DNA from: Actinopolyspora mortivallis DSM 44261
GTDB lineage: Bacteria; Actinomycetota; Actinomycetes; Mycobacteriales; Pseudonocardiaceae
Reading direction: 5' to 3'
Assembly: GCF_000384035.1 (NCBI RefSeq)
Contig: NZ_KB913024.1
Location: forward strand, 2,939,228-3,003,227
Length of the DNA: 64,000 bases
The notes under the pieces are model-generated. The model was given only the letters and a program-made list of their open reading frames with translations, had not been told where the DNA came from and made no database searches. This document shows, piece after piece, positions 7,708 to 16,387 of this stretch. Positions within the stretch are counted from its first letter, which is position 1; every line of letters begins with the position of its first letter. A program made the position numbers and the translations under genes.

Positions 7708-8787
7708 GTGCACGACGGCAGCGGCCGCATCCTGGTCCAGGGGCTGCACAAGAGCTTCGGACCGATCGAGGCGGTCCACAACCTCAACTTCTCGGTGGAA
7801 CCGGGCTCGGTGACCGGCTTCCTCGGACCGAACGGCTCGGGAAAGACGACCACCCTGCGCATGGTCCTGGGGCTGATCCGGCCCACGTCCGGAGCCGCCT
7901 ACGTCAACGGGCAGCCCTTCTCCCGGTTGCCGAACCCGGCCACGGTGGTGGGGGCGGTACTGGACTCGCAGGGATTCCACTCCGGCCAGACCGCACGCAC
8001 TCATCTGCGTTGCTACACGGCGGCGCTGAACCTGCCGGACCAACAGGCCGACCGGGTGCTGGAGCTGGTGGGGCTGAGCAGCGCGGCCACCCGCAAGACG
8101 GGCGGTTTCTCCCTCGGCATGCGCCAGCGGCTGGCCCTGGCCACCGCGCTGCTCGGCGATCCGGGCATCCTGATCCTGGACGAACCGGCCAACGGGCTGG
8201 ACCCGGAGGGCATCGCCTGGTTACGCGGTTTTCTGAAGTCCTTCGCCTCCACGGGACGCACGGTGCTGGTCTCCAGCCACCTGCTCCGCGAGATGGAACA
8301 CACCGTGGACAACGTCGTGATCGTCAGTCGCGGCCGGTGCGTGTACAACGGGGGCCTGGAACAACTGCGCGCCGGTCAGCACTCCCGGGTGCTCACGCGC
8401 GTTTCGGACCCGGCCGCACTGGTCACGCTGCTCAACCAGGAGGGAATGACCGCCGAGTACCTGCCGGACGGCCGACTGGTGATCCCGGGCACGGACTCCG
8501 GCAGGGTCGCCGACCTGGCGCTGCGCGCCGGAGTGGCGGTGCAGGAGATGCAGGACGAGAACCTGGATCTCGAACAGATCTTCTTCCAACTCACCAGCGG
8601 CCAGTACACCGGCGGAGTACCGACCGGTCCCGCGCACCCACCGCCGAACGCCGACCCGTGGGCTCCGAGCGGACACTCCGGGCCCGGAGGAGACCCTCCG
8701 GGGCTGGGACAGGGCTATCAACGAACGTCCGCGGAGCAGCACCGGCACGGACAGGACGACAACGGTGGACACGGGGGTAATGCCTGA
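7708..8787 (+). CDS. ABC transporter ATP-binding protein (ABC-2 type exporter)
   Basis: A 359-residue ATPase. Walker A is GPNGSGKTT near residue 42, the signature motif is FSLGMRQRL near 133, and Walker B is GILILDEPANGLDPEG near 152, with the switch histidine in SSHLLREM. The C-terminal ~130 residues extend past the nucleotide-binding domain and end in a Pro/Gly-rich tail. The start GTG at 7708 has GGAGGGG directly upstream. Its stop overlaps the next gene's start (TGATG), so the pair is translationally coupled with the permease at 8787. The substrate is unknown; this two-gene layout is typical of drug, peptide or lipid exporters. Confidence 0.92.
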   Translation: MHDGSGRILVQGLHKSFGPIEAVHNLNFSVEPGSVTGFLGPNGSGKTTTLRMVLGLIRPTSGAAYVNGQPFSRLPNPATVVGAVLDSQGFHSGQTARTHLRCYTAALNLPDQQADRVLELVGLSSAATRKTGGFSLGMRQRLALATALLGDPGILILDEPANGLDPEGIAWLRGFLKSFASTGRTVLVSSHLLREMEHTVDNVVIVSRGRCVYNGGLEQLRAGQHSRVLTRVSDPAALVTLLNQEGMTAEYLPDGRLVIPGTDSGRVADLALRAGVAVQEMQDENLDLEQIFFQLTSGQYTGGVPTGPAHPPPNADPWAPSGHSGPGGDPPGLGQGYQRTSAEQHRHGQDDNGGHGGNA

Positions 8788-9638
8788 TGAACGGGCTGGT
8801 CAAGGCTGAGTTCCGCAAGATCTTCACCACCCACCTGTGGTGGGCGTTACTGCTCCCGGTGGCCGTGCTGAGCTTCCTGGCGGGCTGGGGAGGGGCCGCA
8901 CTCGGCCAGACGGACCTCGTCCTGGAGATGACCAGGGGCCAGAAGCTGCCCACCGGGCTGCTGACCATGTCGTTGTCCACGAACAACGTCACCGTGTTCG
9001 CCGTGCTGCTCGGGGCACTGGCCGTGACCGGGGAGTACCGCCAGAAGACGGTGACCACCACGTTCCTCACGGCCAACCCCCGTGGGGCGGTGCTGGGGGC
9101 GAAGCTGATCGCCTACACCAACGTGGCGCTGCTCTACGGACTCGTGAACGCGCTGTGCTCCTCCCTCGGCGGTCTGGTCGGACTGGGGGCGGACGGTTTC
9201 GGCGAACTCCCGCAGTGGCTGATGGTCGGCGGAGCCGGGCTGCTGTCCATGGTGCTGTGGACCCTGGTGGGCATCGGTCTGGGAGCGTTGGTCACCAACT
9301 CGGTGGCCGCCGTGCTGATCATCCTCGGCTACCTGCTGGTGTTCGAGGGAATGGCCTCCTCAGCGCTCACCCAGACTCCGGTGAGCTGGCTGACCGACTA
9401 CCTTCCGGGAGAGGCCTCCAGCGGCATCGTCGGCAACGTCTCGGTACCGATGTTCATCTCGGACGTGGCCGGGGCCCGGGAACCCTTCGTTTCGAAGACG
9501 GCGTTCCAGCTGCTGCACTCGGCCTTCGGTGGCAGCTACGGCTTCCCGTGGTGGGGGAGCCTGCTCGTGTTCGTCGGCTACGCGGCGGTGTTCGTGGCCG
9601 GTGGCTGGTTGGCCACCGCCAAACGCGACATCCTCTGA
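8787..9638 (+). CDS. ABC-2 type transporter permease
   Basis: A 283-residue membrane protein that partners the ATPase immediately upstream; ATG at 8787 overlaps that gene's TGA by one base. It begins with a short cytoplasmic stretch, MNGLVKAEFRKIFTTHLWW, typical of ABC-2 permeases, and then about six hydrophobic spans. A strong hairpin follows at 9644-9690. The transported substrate cannot be read from the sequence. Confidence 0.9.
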   Translation: MNGLVKAEFRKIFTTHLWWALLLPVAVLSFLAGWGGAALGQTDLVLEMTRGQKLPTGLLTMSLSTNNVTVFAVLLGALAVTGEYRQKTVTTTFLTANPRGAVLGAKLIAYTNVALLYGLVNALCSSLGGLVGLGADGFGELPQWLMVGGAGLLSMVLWTLVGIGLGALVTNSVAAVLIILGYLLVFEGMASSALTQTPVSWLTDYLPGEASSGIVGNVSVPMFISDVAGAREPFVSKTAFQLLHSAFGGSYGFPWWGSLLVFVGYAAVFVAGGWLATAKRDIL

Positions 9639-9643
9639 CTCAC

Positions 9644-9690
9644 CGGCGGGACATCCCCTTTCCGGAGGTTCCGACGGGGATGTTCCGCCG
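9644..9690. terminator. Hairpin terminator after the ABC exporter pair
   Basis: A 15-bp stem with one G-U pair (arms about 9644-9658 and 9676-9690), starting 6 bp after the permease stop. A second small hairpin followed by TTTTT lies near 9735-9757. Together they close the exporter operon before the type VII cassette. Confidence 0.7.
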
Positions 9691-9847
9691 TGCTCCGCTC
9701 CGTTCGGTGATTGACGAACGTGCCGCACACCACCGTTCGGCGGTTTTTCTACTCCTCCTTTCGGTCGAACGAAAAAATCCGACTTCGAACACGAAATGTG
9801 ATATCTGTTCATACACCCAGGGTCGACTCCCCCGAAAAGGAGGAACC

Positions 9848-10369
9848 CTGACCCAAAAGTTGTTTCGTCCCCAAGATCTGTTGACTCCCCACACTACCGC
9901 CTCTACTATCGGCGCGGTCGAACGATTACACGAACGTGGGGGACACGTCACCGTGGCCGACATGCACGAGCTGACCGGGAACCTGTCGTCGACCAACGAT
10001 GCCATGCGGGGCATCATCACCGCCGCCGACCAAGGCGAGTTCACCATCACCCCCGACGCGGGGAACGAACTCATCGAGATCTTCCAGGATTTGGAAGAGT
10101 GGGCGGAAAACGCGCAACTCGACCTCATCACACTCAGGCAGAGAACGCCTCTCGGTCACAGCCCCGCAGGCAAGAGTATAGCAGATTTCAACCAAAAAGT
10201 GGCCTCCGGCGACAACGAATCTTACGATCGCCTGATAATAAAAATAAGAAAAAACGCACCCAAAACCGTGGAAGCGATCAGAAAAGGAATCAGACTGTAC
10301 CAGGACATCGACGAAAACAGTGCAACAAAAATCGAAGGAAGCGCACGATCAGACTCATGCCCACCTTGA
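9848..10369 (+). CDS. Helical WXG100/EspC-like candidate type VII secretion substrate
   Basis: A 173-residue, almost wholly alpha-helical protein with no signal peptide. Near the C-terminus it has Y151-Q-D-I-D155, fitting the YxxxD/E motif that follows the helical hairpin in type VII substrates. The segment from about 100 to 125 (TPLGHSPAGKSIADFNQKVA) recalls short Pseudonocardiaceae proteins placed beside EspG and PPE-like genes. The start is proposed as CTG at 9848 because AAAAGGAGG ends 4 nt upstream; the first in-frame ATG would be at codon 39. Its end overlaps the lipoprotein gene by 13 bp. From about 10190 the DNA becomes AT-rich with many AAA and ATA codons, unlike its neighbours. The family call is inference. 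Confidence 0.6.
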   Translation: MTQKLFRPQDLLTPHTTASTIGAVERLHERGGHVTVADMHELTGNLSSTNDAMRGIITAADQGEFTITPDAGNELIEIFQDLEEWAENAQLDLITLRQRTPLGHSPAGKSIADFNQKVASGDNESYDRLIIKIRKNAPKTVEAIRKGIRLYQDIDENSATKIEGSARSDSCPP

Positions 10370-10884
10370 ACCGAAAAGCGATATTCACAACGGCCGTCAG
10401 CGGAATCAGCCTGACAATACTGGCCTCCTGTGGCGGCCCGGACGGGCGAAAAGCACCGGAGAACATGAACCCTCCGGGAGATTCGATCGAAAAAACGTCC
10501 TTGTCAAGCATGCTTCCATGCGAGTCCCTGACCAGAGAACAAGAACACGACATCAGGACACAGGACACCGGAACGCCCAAGGAAATAGGTAATGCCAAGT
10601 CATGTCGTTGGAACTTGCCAGAAGGAGCCCTGAGTGTCACTTTCCACGCCGACAAGTCGATAAAAGAAATAAATCTCTCCTCGGGAGAGAAGAAAACATT
10701 CAAAATCAACCAAAAAGAAGGAGTCATCGCCACGGGAATATCGGAAGGATCCTGCACGGCGGCCATACCGGCGAACAGCGCGGAGACCGTGACGATCGAC
10801 GCCGTGGGCAACAATGACACCGAATCATGCGACCTTGTCAGAAACGTGGCTCCGATGGTCGAAAAAAACATATCGGAAAACTGA
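10357..10884 (+). CDS. DUF3558-like lipoprotein
   Basis: A 175-residue predicted lipoprotein. A positively charged start is followed by a hydrophobic core and the lipobox L22-A-S-C25, the predicted acylated cysteine. The exported part has further cysteines in MLPCESL, KSCRWNL, EGSCTAAI and ESCDLV, a pattern I associate with the DUF3558 group found beside ESX-type genes. The start ATG at 10357 lies inside the 3' end of the previous gene. Coding DNA here is distinctly less GC-rich than the surroundings. It probably sits on the outer face of the membrane and may assist the neighbouring substrate proteins; its function is unknown. Confidence 0.75.
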   Translation: MPTLNRKAIFTTAVSGISLTILASCGGPDGRKAPENMNPPGDSIEKTSLSSMLPCESLTREQEHDIRTQDTGTPKEIGNAKSCRWNLPEGALSVTFHADKSIKEINLSSGEKKTFKINQKEGVIATGISEGSCTAAIPANSAETVTIDAVGNNDTESCDLVRNVAPMVEKNISEN

Positions 10885-10905
10885 ACACGCCGAGGGGGAT
10901 TCAGG

Positions 10906-12465
10906 GTGTCCGAGAGGGAGGACGACTACCACAGCTACGAGTACGTGGCCGACAAGGAGGAAGAAGCCTATCGGCAGCACTACGGTTCCGGGTCGGGCCA
11001 GCAGGACACGGGCGCTTTCGGTTTTCTCACGGATGCGGTGGACAGGGTACGGGCGCAGGTCAAAGCCGATCAGGCGGCGCGGCAGTATGTCCGGCAGCAG
11101 GCCGAATCGGTTACCGCTGAGATGCGGATGAGGCAACGTCCCGCAGATCTGGGCTGCACCAGGTACGAGGCCTTTCCGCACAAGGAACTGGCTCGGTTCG
11201 TGCGGGAGGACTTCGATCCGAACCAGGTCCATGAGGTCGGCCGTGTCTACAACGACCACGGCGCCAAACTCATCGACTTCGCCGAGCGGCTCCGCCAGGC
11301 CGCCGCCAGGACGGAGCGGACCTGGACCGGCGACGCCGGGGACGCGATGCGGGCCCGGGTCACTACGCTCTCCAACCACATGGGACATTCCGGGCAGGCC
11401 GCCCAGTTGACGGCCAACCAGATCGGGATGCAGGCCGAGGCAGGTGAACAGGCCCGTAACTCCATGCCCGAGGATCCGGAGTTCGACCTCAAGTCCGAGC
11501 TGCTGGACCTGGCGTCCAATCCCAACCCCTTCACGGCGGTGCAGCGGGCCAACGAAATCCGCGAGAAGGCCGAGCAGGCACAGCGGGCCCATCAGGAGGC
11601 CGCCCGGGTGATGGGCACCATGGAGCGGAGTTTCGGCGAAACCGCCGAGAAAACCCCGCGGTTCGCCCCTCCCCCGGAATCCCCCGACGACGACTCCCCC
11701 GGAGCGGTCCCCACCGGTGTGGGCAGCACCGAAACGGGCGCCGGCAGCGGCACGGGAAACGGTTTCGCCGCGAGCGGCGGCTATTCCGACCCGGTCGGCG
11801 GCGGCATCCCGGCCGGCACCCATTCCGCCGGAACCGGCGCGGGCACGGTCACCCCGGCGGCCTCCGGCCCGAGCACGGGGCAGCCTCCCGTCTCCTCGGC
11901 GAACCAACCGTCCACCACCACGCCGTCGTGGAACTCTCCGGACAACACGGGCGGTTCGCGGCCCGGGGTGGTGCGCGGGCCGGACGGCACGCTGTATCGC
12001 CAGGACCCACGCACCGGACAGTGGATGCGTCAGAACCCCTACAACGGCCGCTGGGCTCCCGTACCTCCGGGAGGCACCGTGCCCGGAGCCGGTCGCGGGG
12101 GCGGCGGCACCGGTGGGTATACACCCGGCCGTACGGGCGGTTACGCTCCCGGCCGCGCTGGTGGTTCCGGGACCGGCTCGGGAGCGAACCCGCTCGGTCC
12201 CGGCGGACGTGCCGGGGTGGGACCCACTCCCGCTTCTCCGACGTCCTCGGCATCCGGCGCTGCCGTCCCGTCGAACTCCAACCGGGGCCTCGGGCGTATG
12301 CCCGTGGGCGCCGGAGCAGGCACCAACTCCAACGATGCCGAAGACGAGGAACACGAGCGCAAGTACGTGCTCGACAGCGACGAGATCGGCGACGACCTCG
12401 GGCTGCCCCGCGTGGCTCCCCCGGTCCTCGGAGCACGGCCCGACGAGGAGGGCGGCGGCCACTGA
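10906..12465 (+). CDS. PPE-like/WXG-type protein with long Gly-Pro-rich tail
   Basis: 519 residues. The N-terminal ~245 residues are helical and carry W140-T-G142 in a turn between helices, as in WXG100/PPE-type hairpins. YHSYE near residue 8 fits YxxxE, though at the opposite end from the usual position. Residues about 250-455 are low complexity (Gly, Pro, Thr, Ser), including the YRQDPRTGQWMRQNPYNGRW segment. The acidic C-terminus reads EHERKYVLDSDEIGDDLG and ends in APPVLGARPDEEGGGH. The GTG start has GAGGGGG 7 nt upstream. Its stop overlaps the EspG-like start (TGATG). By analogy with PE-PPE-EspG trios it should be the substrate guided by that chaperone. Confidence 0.78.
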   Translation: MSEREDDYHSYEYVADKEEEAYRQHYGSGSGQQDTGAFGFLTDAVDRVRAQVKADQAARQYVRQQAESVTAEMRMRQRPADLGCTRYEAFPHKELARFVREDFDPNQVHEVGRVYNDHGAKLIDFAERLRQAAARTERTWTGDAGDAMRARVTTLSNHMGHSGQAAQLTANQIGMQAEAGEQARNSMPEDPEFDLKSELLDLASNPNPFTAVQRANEIREKAEQAQRAHQEAARVMGTMERSFGETAEKTPRFAPPPESPDDDSPGAVPTGVGSTETGAGSGTGNGFAASGGYSDPVGGGIPAGTHSAGTGAGTVTPAASGPSTGQPPVSSANQPSTTTPSWNSPDNTGGSRPGVVRGPDGTLYRQDPRTGQWMRQNPYNGRWAPVPPGGTVPGAGRGGGGTGGYTPGRTGGYAPGRAGGSGTGSGANPLGPGGRAGVGPTPASPTSSASGAAVPSNSNRGLGRMPVGAGAGTNSNDAEDEEHERKYVLDSDEIGDDLGLPRVAPPVLGARPDEEGGGH

Positions 12466-13259
12466 TGCCGAGATCGTTCACGCTCTCGACCAAAGCCGTC
12501 GACGTCCTCGCCGAGGAGCTGGCGATCAACCTCCGCCGGTTCCCGTTCGAGTTCGACCACCACGGCTCGACCACCGACGAGCGAAGTGGTGTCCGTTCCG
12601 AGGTGTACGCCGAACTGTCCCGGCGAGGGCTACTCGACGGCGAGGAACCGGACCAGGACCTCGAAGCGGCACTGCGGTTGCTGCACACACCCCGTGTCGA
12701 GATCGCCGTGACCTATGTGGAGACCGCCACCGAGGAGGTTTTCCGTGCCCGCACGGCGGTCTCCGGTCATACCGGGGTGCGGGCCGTGCAGTATCCCGAC
12801 AACCTGCGCCTCACGTTCGTCGACCCACGCGGGCTCGCCAGACTCAGCGCCGACCTGCTGCCCGAGGTGGCGGCGGGCAAGTTGGAGGCCGCCACCATCC
12901 ACGCCTCGGACGGCGGCGGGTGGCACAACGAGGAACCCGACCGGGACGACGAAAGCTGGTTGTCCACCGTCGAGACCACCGCCACCGCGCGCCGTGGCGG
13001 ACGGGACACGCGCGCCGCCCGACACATCCTCACCCAACCCACCCACCGCATCGGGTACTTCTTCGTCAGCGGACGGAATGACAGCGGCGAAACCGTCCGT
13101 ATGCCCCCTGTCGGCTGGCGCGACACCGACAGCGGTCGCTACAGCGTCACCACCCGACGCAACAACGACGGCGCCGAGTGGAACACCTTCGCGGGGGCCG
13201 ACAAACGACGCCTCGCCGGCTACCTGGCCGAACAGCTCGACGCGCTGACCCACGGTTGA
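12465..13259 (+). CDS. EspG-like ESX secretion-associated chaperone
   Basis: A 264-residue cytosolic protein without signal peptide or membrane spans. The N-terminal FTLSTKAVDVLAEELAINLRRFPFEF and the central strand-rich region (VRAVQYPDNLRLTFVDPRGLARLSADLLPE) match the EspG family, which binds PPE proteins and keeps them soluble until export by an ESX/type VII system. The start codon overlaps the stop of the PPE-like gene, so synthesis is coupled. No membrane core components (EccB, C, D, E or MycP) lie nearby, so this cassette would have to use a secretion system encoded elsewhere. Confidence 0.85.
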   Translation: MPRSFTLSTKAVDVLAEELAINLRRFPFEFDHHGSTTDERSGVRSEVYAELSRRGLLDGEEPDQDLEAALRLLHTPRVEIAVTYVETATEEVFRARTAVSGHTGVRAVQYPDNLRLTFVDPRGLARLSADLLPEVAAGKLEAATIHASDGGGWHNEEPDRDDESWLSTVETTATARRGGRDTRAARHILTQPTHRIGYFFVSGRNDSGETVRMPPVGWRDTDSGRYSVTTRRNNDGAEWNTFAGADKRRLAGYLAEQLDALTHG

Positions 13260-13641
13260 AGGGATCGAGGACGGTCCCCTTCTCCGGTGGCGCGGCTCCG
13301 AGAACGCCGCCGAACCGCTGGGGACCGCCGCGCCCGGAACACCACCGTCGGGCGTGGTCACTGCTCGGTGAAGCCGAAGACGATCTCGTTAGCTCTCGTT
13401 GGTGTCGTATCTCCGGTAGACGGTCAGCTCCAACTTGTGGAACGGGAAGAGAGTATCCGCGTCGGGGTGAACGCGTAGATTTGCGTAAGGTGACACCACT
13501 CCAGTTTCTGGAGGCCTGCCAGAAGGCCAAAGAAAGAAAAGAGCAGGGACTCTTCTGAGTAACGCTCGCCCCAAAACCGAAGAGAGGACTTCAGGCGGTG
13601 CGCAATACTGCACAACGATAACCGTACACATAAAGCAGTCA
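13260..13641. other. Intergenic stretch without a convincing gene
   Basis: Both strands have short open frames but none shows recognisable motifs, a good ribosome site and coherent codon use together. A plus-strand tail with LQFLEACQKAKERKEQGLF ends at 13558 and could be a gene remnant. The region is less GC-rich from about 13480 onward. Confidence 0.4.
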
Positions 13642-13863
13642 GTGCAAATATATCTGCACGAATCCGAAGACCCGGCCGGATTTTGCCTGCGTCTTAACAC
13701 GAATGGCTCCGAATTCGGAGACTGTAGATTATTGAAATCTGGACAGATGAGTCGAGCCCTCTGGACCAACCCGGAAACCGGGGCCAAGAAGGTCAAAATA
13801 TACGGAAACGCCGATTCTTGGCTGTTCGAAACGCACGCGAAGTTCTCGGTTCACCTTGTCTGA
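13642..13863 (+). CDS. Possible small protein of unknown function
   Basis: 73 residues from GTG 13642; the frame is open further upstream, to at least 13555, without a clear start. The composition is protein-like (SEDPAGFCLRLNTNGSEFG, then TNPETGAKKVKIYGNADSW), but no family is recognised and no ribosome site is evident. It lies in DNA of lower GC than its surroundings. It may be a real short gene, the end of a decayed one, or non-coding. Confidence 0.3.
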   Translation: MQIYLHESEDPAGFCLRLNTNGSEFGDCRLLKSGQMSRALWTNPETGAKKVKIYGNADSWLFETHAKFSVHLV

Positions 13864-13888
13864 TCGACTGTGCTAGATTATTCCCACT

Positions 13889-14644
13889 ATGAATCTCGTC
13901 GCAAGACGCGACGGTTCGGCCGGGTACTGGCCCGGCCAACCGTTGGTGAACATCGGTGCCGGGCTGCTGCTGGGGATCGCGCTGTTCGTCGTGGAACTGC
14001 AGCACCGGATCTCGCTGAAGGAAGCCGCGATCGGCTACTTCGCGCACTCGGATCCGATTCCCGTGATCCTCGCGCTGTTCGTCGGAGTGCTGGCCGCCGC
14101 GCCGGTGTTCGTGACCGACCAGGAGACCGGACGCAGCCAGTACCTGCGGATCGCGGGAGTCGGGCCGCGCGAGCACGTGCTCGGCTCGGTACGCGTGGCG
14201 GCGGGTCGGGCGGTGGCGACGACCGCCACGATGGTGGTCTTCGTCGACGTGCTGGCGCTGTTCGTCTACCCGCTGCGCACCGTCGACGAAAGCGTGCTGC
14301 TGTGGCCCGGGATGCACGCCATGGGACCGGTCGTGGACCTGGTCATGCTGCTGTGGTGCTGCCTGGTCTCGGTGGGCGTGCTGCTGGTGGCGCACCTGCT
14401 CGCCGTCTACCGCACACCCCGGCTGGTCGCGCTGGTCTGCGCGCCGCTGGCGGTGCTGCTCGGCGCGGTCGGGGGTGAAGAGCTCGGACTCACTCCTCCG
14501 AACCTGATGCTCACCCCCGGGCAGGGAGCCATACTCTTCCCGCACAACCCGCTGAACTGGACGATCGGCCCCGCGCTGTGGCTGCTCGTCGACGCGACGC
14601 TGATCACCGTCATCGCCCTACTCGCCCCCCGAGCCGAACGCTAG
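13889..14644 (+). CDS. Membrane protein, probable ABC-2 type permease subunit
   Basis: A 251-residue protein with about six hydrophobic spans and a short polar start. It precedes an ABC ATPase (13-bp gap) and a second membrane protein, so it is most likely one permease half of a heteromeric ABC-2 exporter. The FVTDQETGRSQYLRIAGVGP loop after the second span resembles the cytoplasmic coupling segment of such permeases. Start ATG at 13889; TAG stop. The substrate is unknown. Confidence 0.75.
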   Translation: MNLVARRDGSAGYWPGQPLVNIGAGLLLGIALFVVELQHRISLKEAAIGYFAHSDPIPVILALFVGVLAAAPVFVTDQETGRSQYLRIAGVGPREHVLGSVRVAAGRAVATTATMVVFVDVLALFVYPLRTVDESVLLWPGMHAMGPVVDLVMLLWCCLVSVGVLLVAHLLAVYRTPRLVALVCAPLAVLLGAVGGEELGLTPPNLMLTPGQGAILFPHNPLNWTIGPALWLLVDATLITVIALLAPRAER

Positions 14645-14657
14645 GTCGCACAATCAC

Positions 14658-15560
14658 ATGGAAACCCCGAACCGGGCACTGCTGGAAACCGAGAAACTGG
14701 GCAAACGCTTCGGCCACCACTGGGCGGTCCGCGACATCGACCTTACCGTCCGAAGTGGCCGGACCGTGGGCATCGTCGGCCCCAACGGAGCGGGCAAGAC
14801 CACACTGCTGGCCACGCTGCTCGGGCTGATCGAACCGAGCGCGGGCCAACTGCACCACCACACCGCGGGAAGAGGCACACGGCCCAGCTTCGGCGCGGTG
14901 CTCGACCAGGACGGACTGATCAACAGCGTCTCCGGACGCCGCAACCTCGACCAGTGGGCCGGGATGTTGGGCGGCGTCACGTCGAAGGAGGTGGACGAGT
15001 GCCTCGACGCGGTGGGGATGCGCCAGGCGGCGCGCAAGCGGGTCGGCACCTACTCGCTGGGAATGCGACGCCGGTTGTGCCTGGCGCGGGCGCTGCTGGG
15101 CGATCCCGAGGTACTGGTGCTCGACGAACCCGGCAACGGGCTCGACCCCGCCGGGATCATCCGGCTCAAGGAGCTGATCGGCGAGCGGGCACGGGCCGGA
15201 ACCGGGGTGATCTTCAGCAGCCATTCGATCGCCGACGTCGACGAGATGAGCGACGAGATCGTCTACATCTCCGGCGGTGAGGTCGTCACCCGCTGGCCCG
15301 AGGACAGCCCCCGGTGGTGGCGGCTGCGCTTCGCGGGCGAGACGGAAGCCCCGGAAGACACCCGGCACGCCGCCGCCACGGTGCTGAAGGAACACGACTG
15401 GACACACCGGATCGATCCCTACATCGGGGTGTTGGCCGAGCGGTCCGCGCCGCTGCACGAACTGCTGGCGCTGCTCTCGCGGGCACAGCTGCCGCTGGAG
15501 AACGTGGAGGACCTGGGCCGCGACATCGAACAACCCTTCCGTGGATTGGACAGCTGGTGA
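14658..15560 (+). CDS. ABC transporter ATP-binding protein
   Basis: A 300-residue ATPase with Walker A GPNGAGKTT near residue 40, signature YSLGMRRRL near 132, Walker B EVLVLDEPGNGLDP near 150, and the H-loop in FSSHSIADVDE. The glutamine loop reads VLDQDGL. About 80 residues follow the nucleotide-binding domain. Its stop overlaps the start of the next membrane gene (TGATG). With the membrane genes on both sides it makes a three-gene exporter. Confidence 0.92.
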   Translation: METPNRALLETEKLGKRFGHHWAVRDIDLTVRSGRTVGIVGPNGAGKTTLLATLLGLIEPSAGQLHHHTAGRGTRPSFGAVLDQDGLINSVSGRRNLDQWAGMLGGVTSKEVDECLDAVGMRQAARKRVGTYSLGMRRRLCLARALLGDPEVLVLDEPGNGLDPAGIIRLKELIGERARAGTGVIFSSHSIADVDEMSDEIVYISGGEVVTRWPEDSPRWWRLRFAGETEAPEDTRHAAATVLKEHDWTHRIDPYIGVLAERSAPLHELLALLSRAQLPLENVEDLGRDIEQPFRGLDSW

Positions 15561-16387
15561 TGCCACGACACCCGAAGGCGGGAGGCCACGGCGGCACCGC
15601 GCGGCTGGCGGTGATGCTGGCCACACTGCCCGCGCTGCGCTGGGCCACCCCGGTGATCCTGCTGGCCTGGTTCTTCGTCGGCACCAGCTCCACGCCGGCA
15701 GGCCTTCCGCAGGAGGCGACCTACGGGGACTGGATCGTGCTGTCCTCGCTGGAGCCGCGAACCCTGGCGATGGAACTGGTGGTCTGCTACGGACTGCTGA
15801 CGGCGGTCACGCAGGCGGCTTCCCGCTCGAACGGCCTGCACACCCACGCACAGCTGGTGCTCGGTCACAACCGCTGGATCACCTCGGTGATCGGTTCCGT
15901 GGTGCTCACCGCCACGGCCTTCCTCGCGGCCTGGCTGCTGCTGTTGGTCCACATGACCTACCAGTTCGGTTCGGGTCCGCGGAGCCCGCTGCTCACCGCC
16001 GAGGCCGTGGAAGGACTGGACCCGGTGATCCAGCCGGGACTTGGCTTCGTGCTGCTGGCGCTGCTGCTCGACTGGGCCGCGCTGGTGCTGACCGGGCTGC
16101 TGACGGCCGCGGTCGTCAACGGGCTGCGGAACCAGCGGACGGCCACCCTGCTGATCGCCGGAGCCCTGCTGGTCCAGGTGCCGCTCACCTCGACCGGCAT
16201 CGGGCTGCGCTGGGTCGAGCTGGGCGATCCCTTCCTGGTGCTCACGGCCTACCCTGTGCTCTACGCCCCGAGCGGCACCGTGCTGGCGGTGAAACTCGCC
16301 GTGAACCTGCTGGTGTGGGGCGGGTTGTGCGGGTGGCTGCTGCGCCGCCCCCGTCGTAACGCCGCGCTGCTGGCCGCACCGAGCTGA
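15560..16387 (+). CDS. Membrane protein, second permease subunit of the ABC exporter
   Basis: A 275-residue protein with about six hydrophobic spans. ATG at 15560 overlaps the ATPase stop by one base. It differs in sequence from the first permease (13889-14644), suggesting a heterodimeric membrane domain. No substrate-specific motif is visible. Confidence 0.78.
   Translation: MPRHPKAGGHGGTARLAVMLATLPALRWATPVILLAWFFVGTSSTPAGLPQEATYGDWIVLSSLEPRTLAMELVVCYGLLTAVTQAASRSNGLHTHAQLVLGHNRWITSVIGSVVLTATAFLAAWLLLLVHMTYQFGSGPRSPLLTAEAVEGLDPVIQPGLGFVLLALLLDWAALVLTGLLTAAVVNGLRNQRTATLLIAGALLVQVPLTSTGIGLRWVELGDPFLVLTAYPVLYAPSGTVLAVKLAVNLLVWGGLCGWLLRRPRRNAALLAAPS

Noticed and set aside
13389-13796. Minus-strand 135-codon frame
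   Set aside because: Atypical composition, no SD, and a competing plus-strand frame; treated as non-coding.
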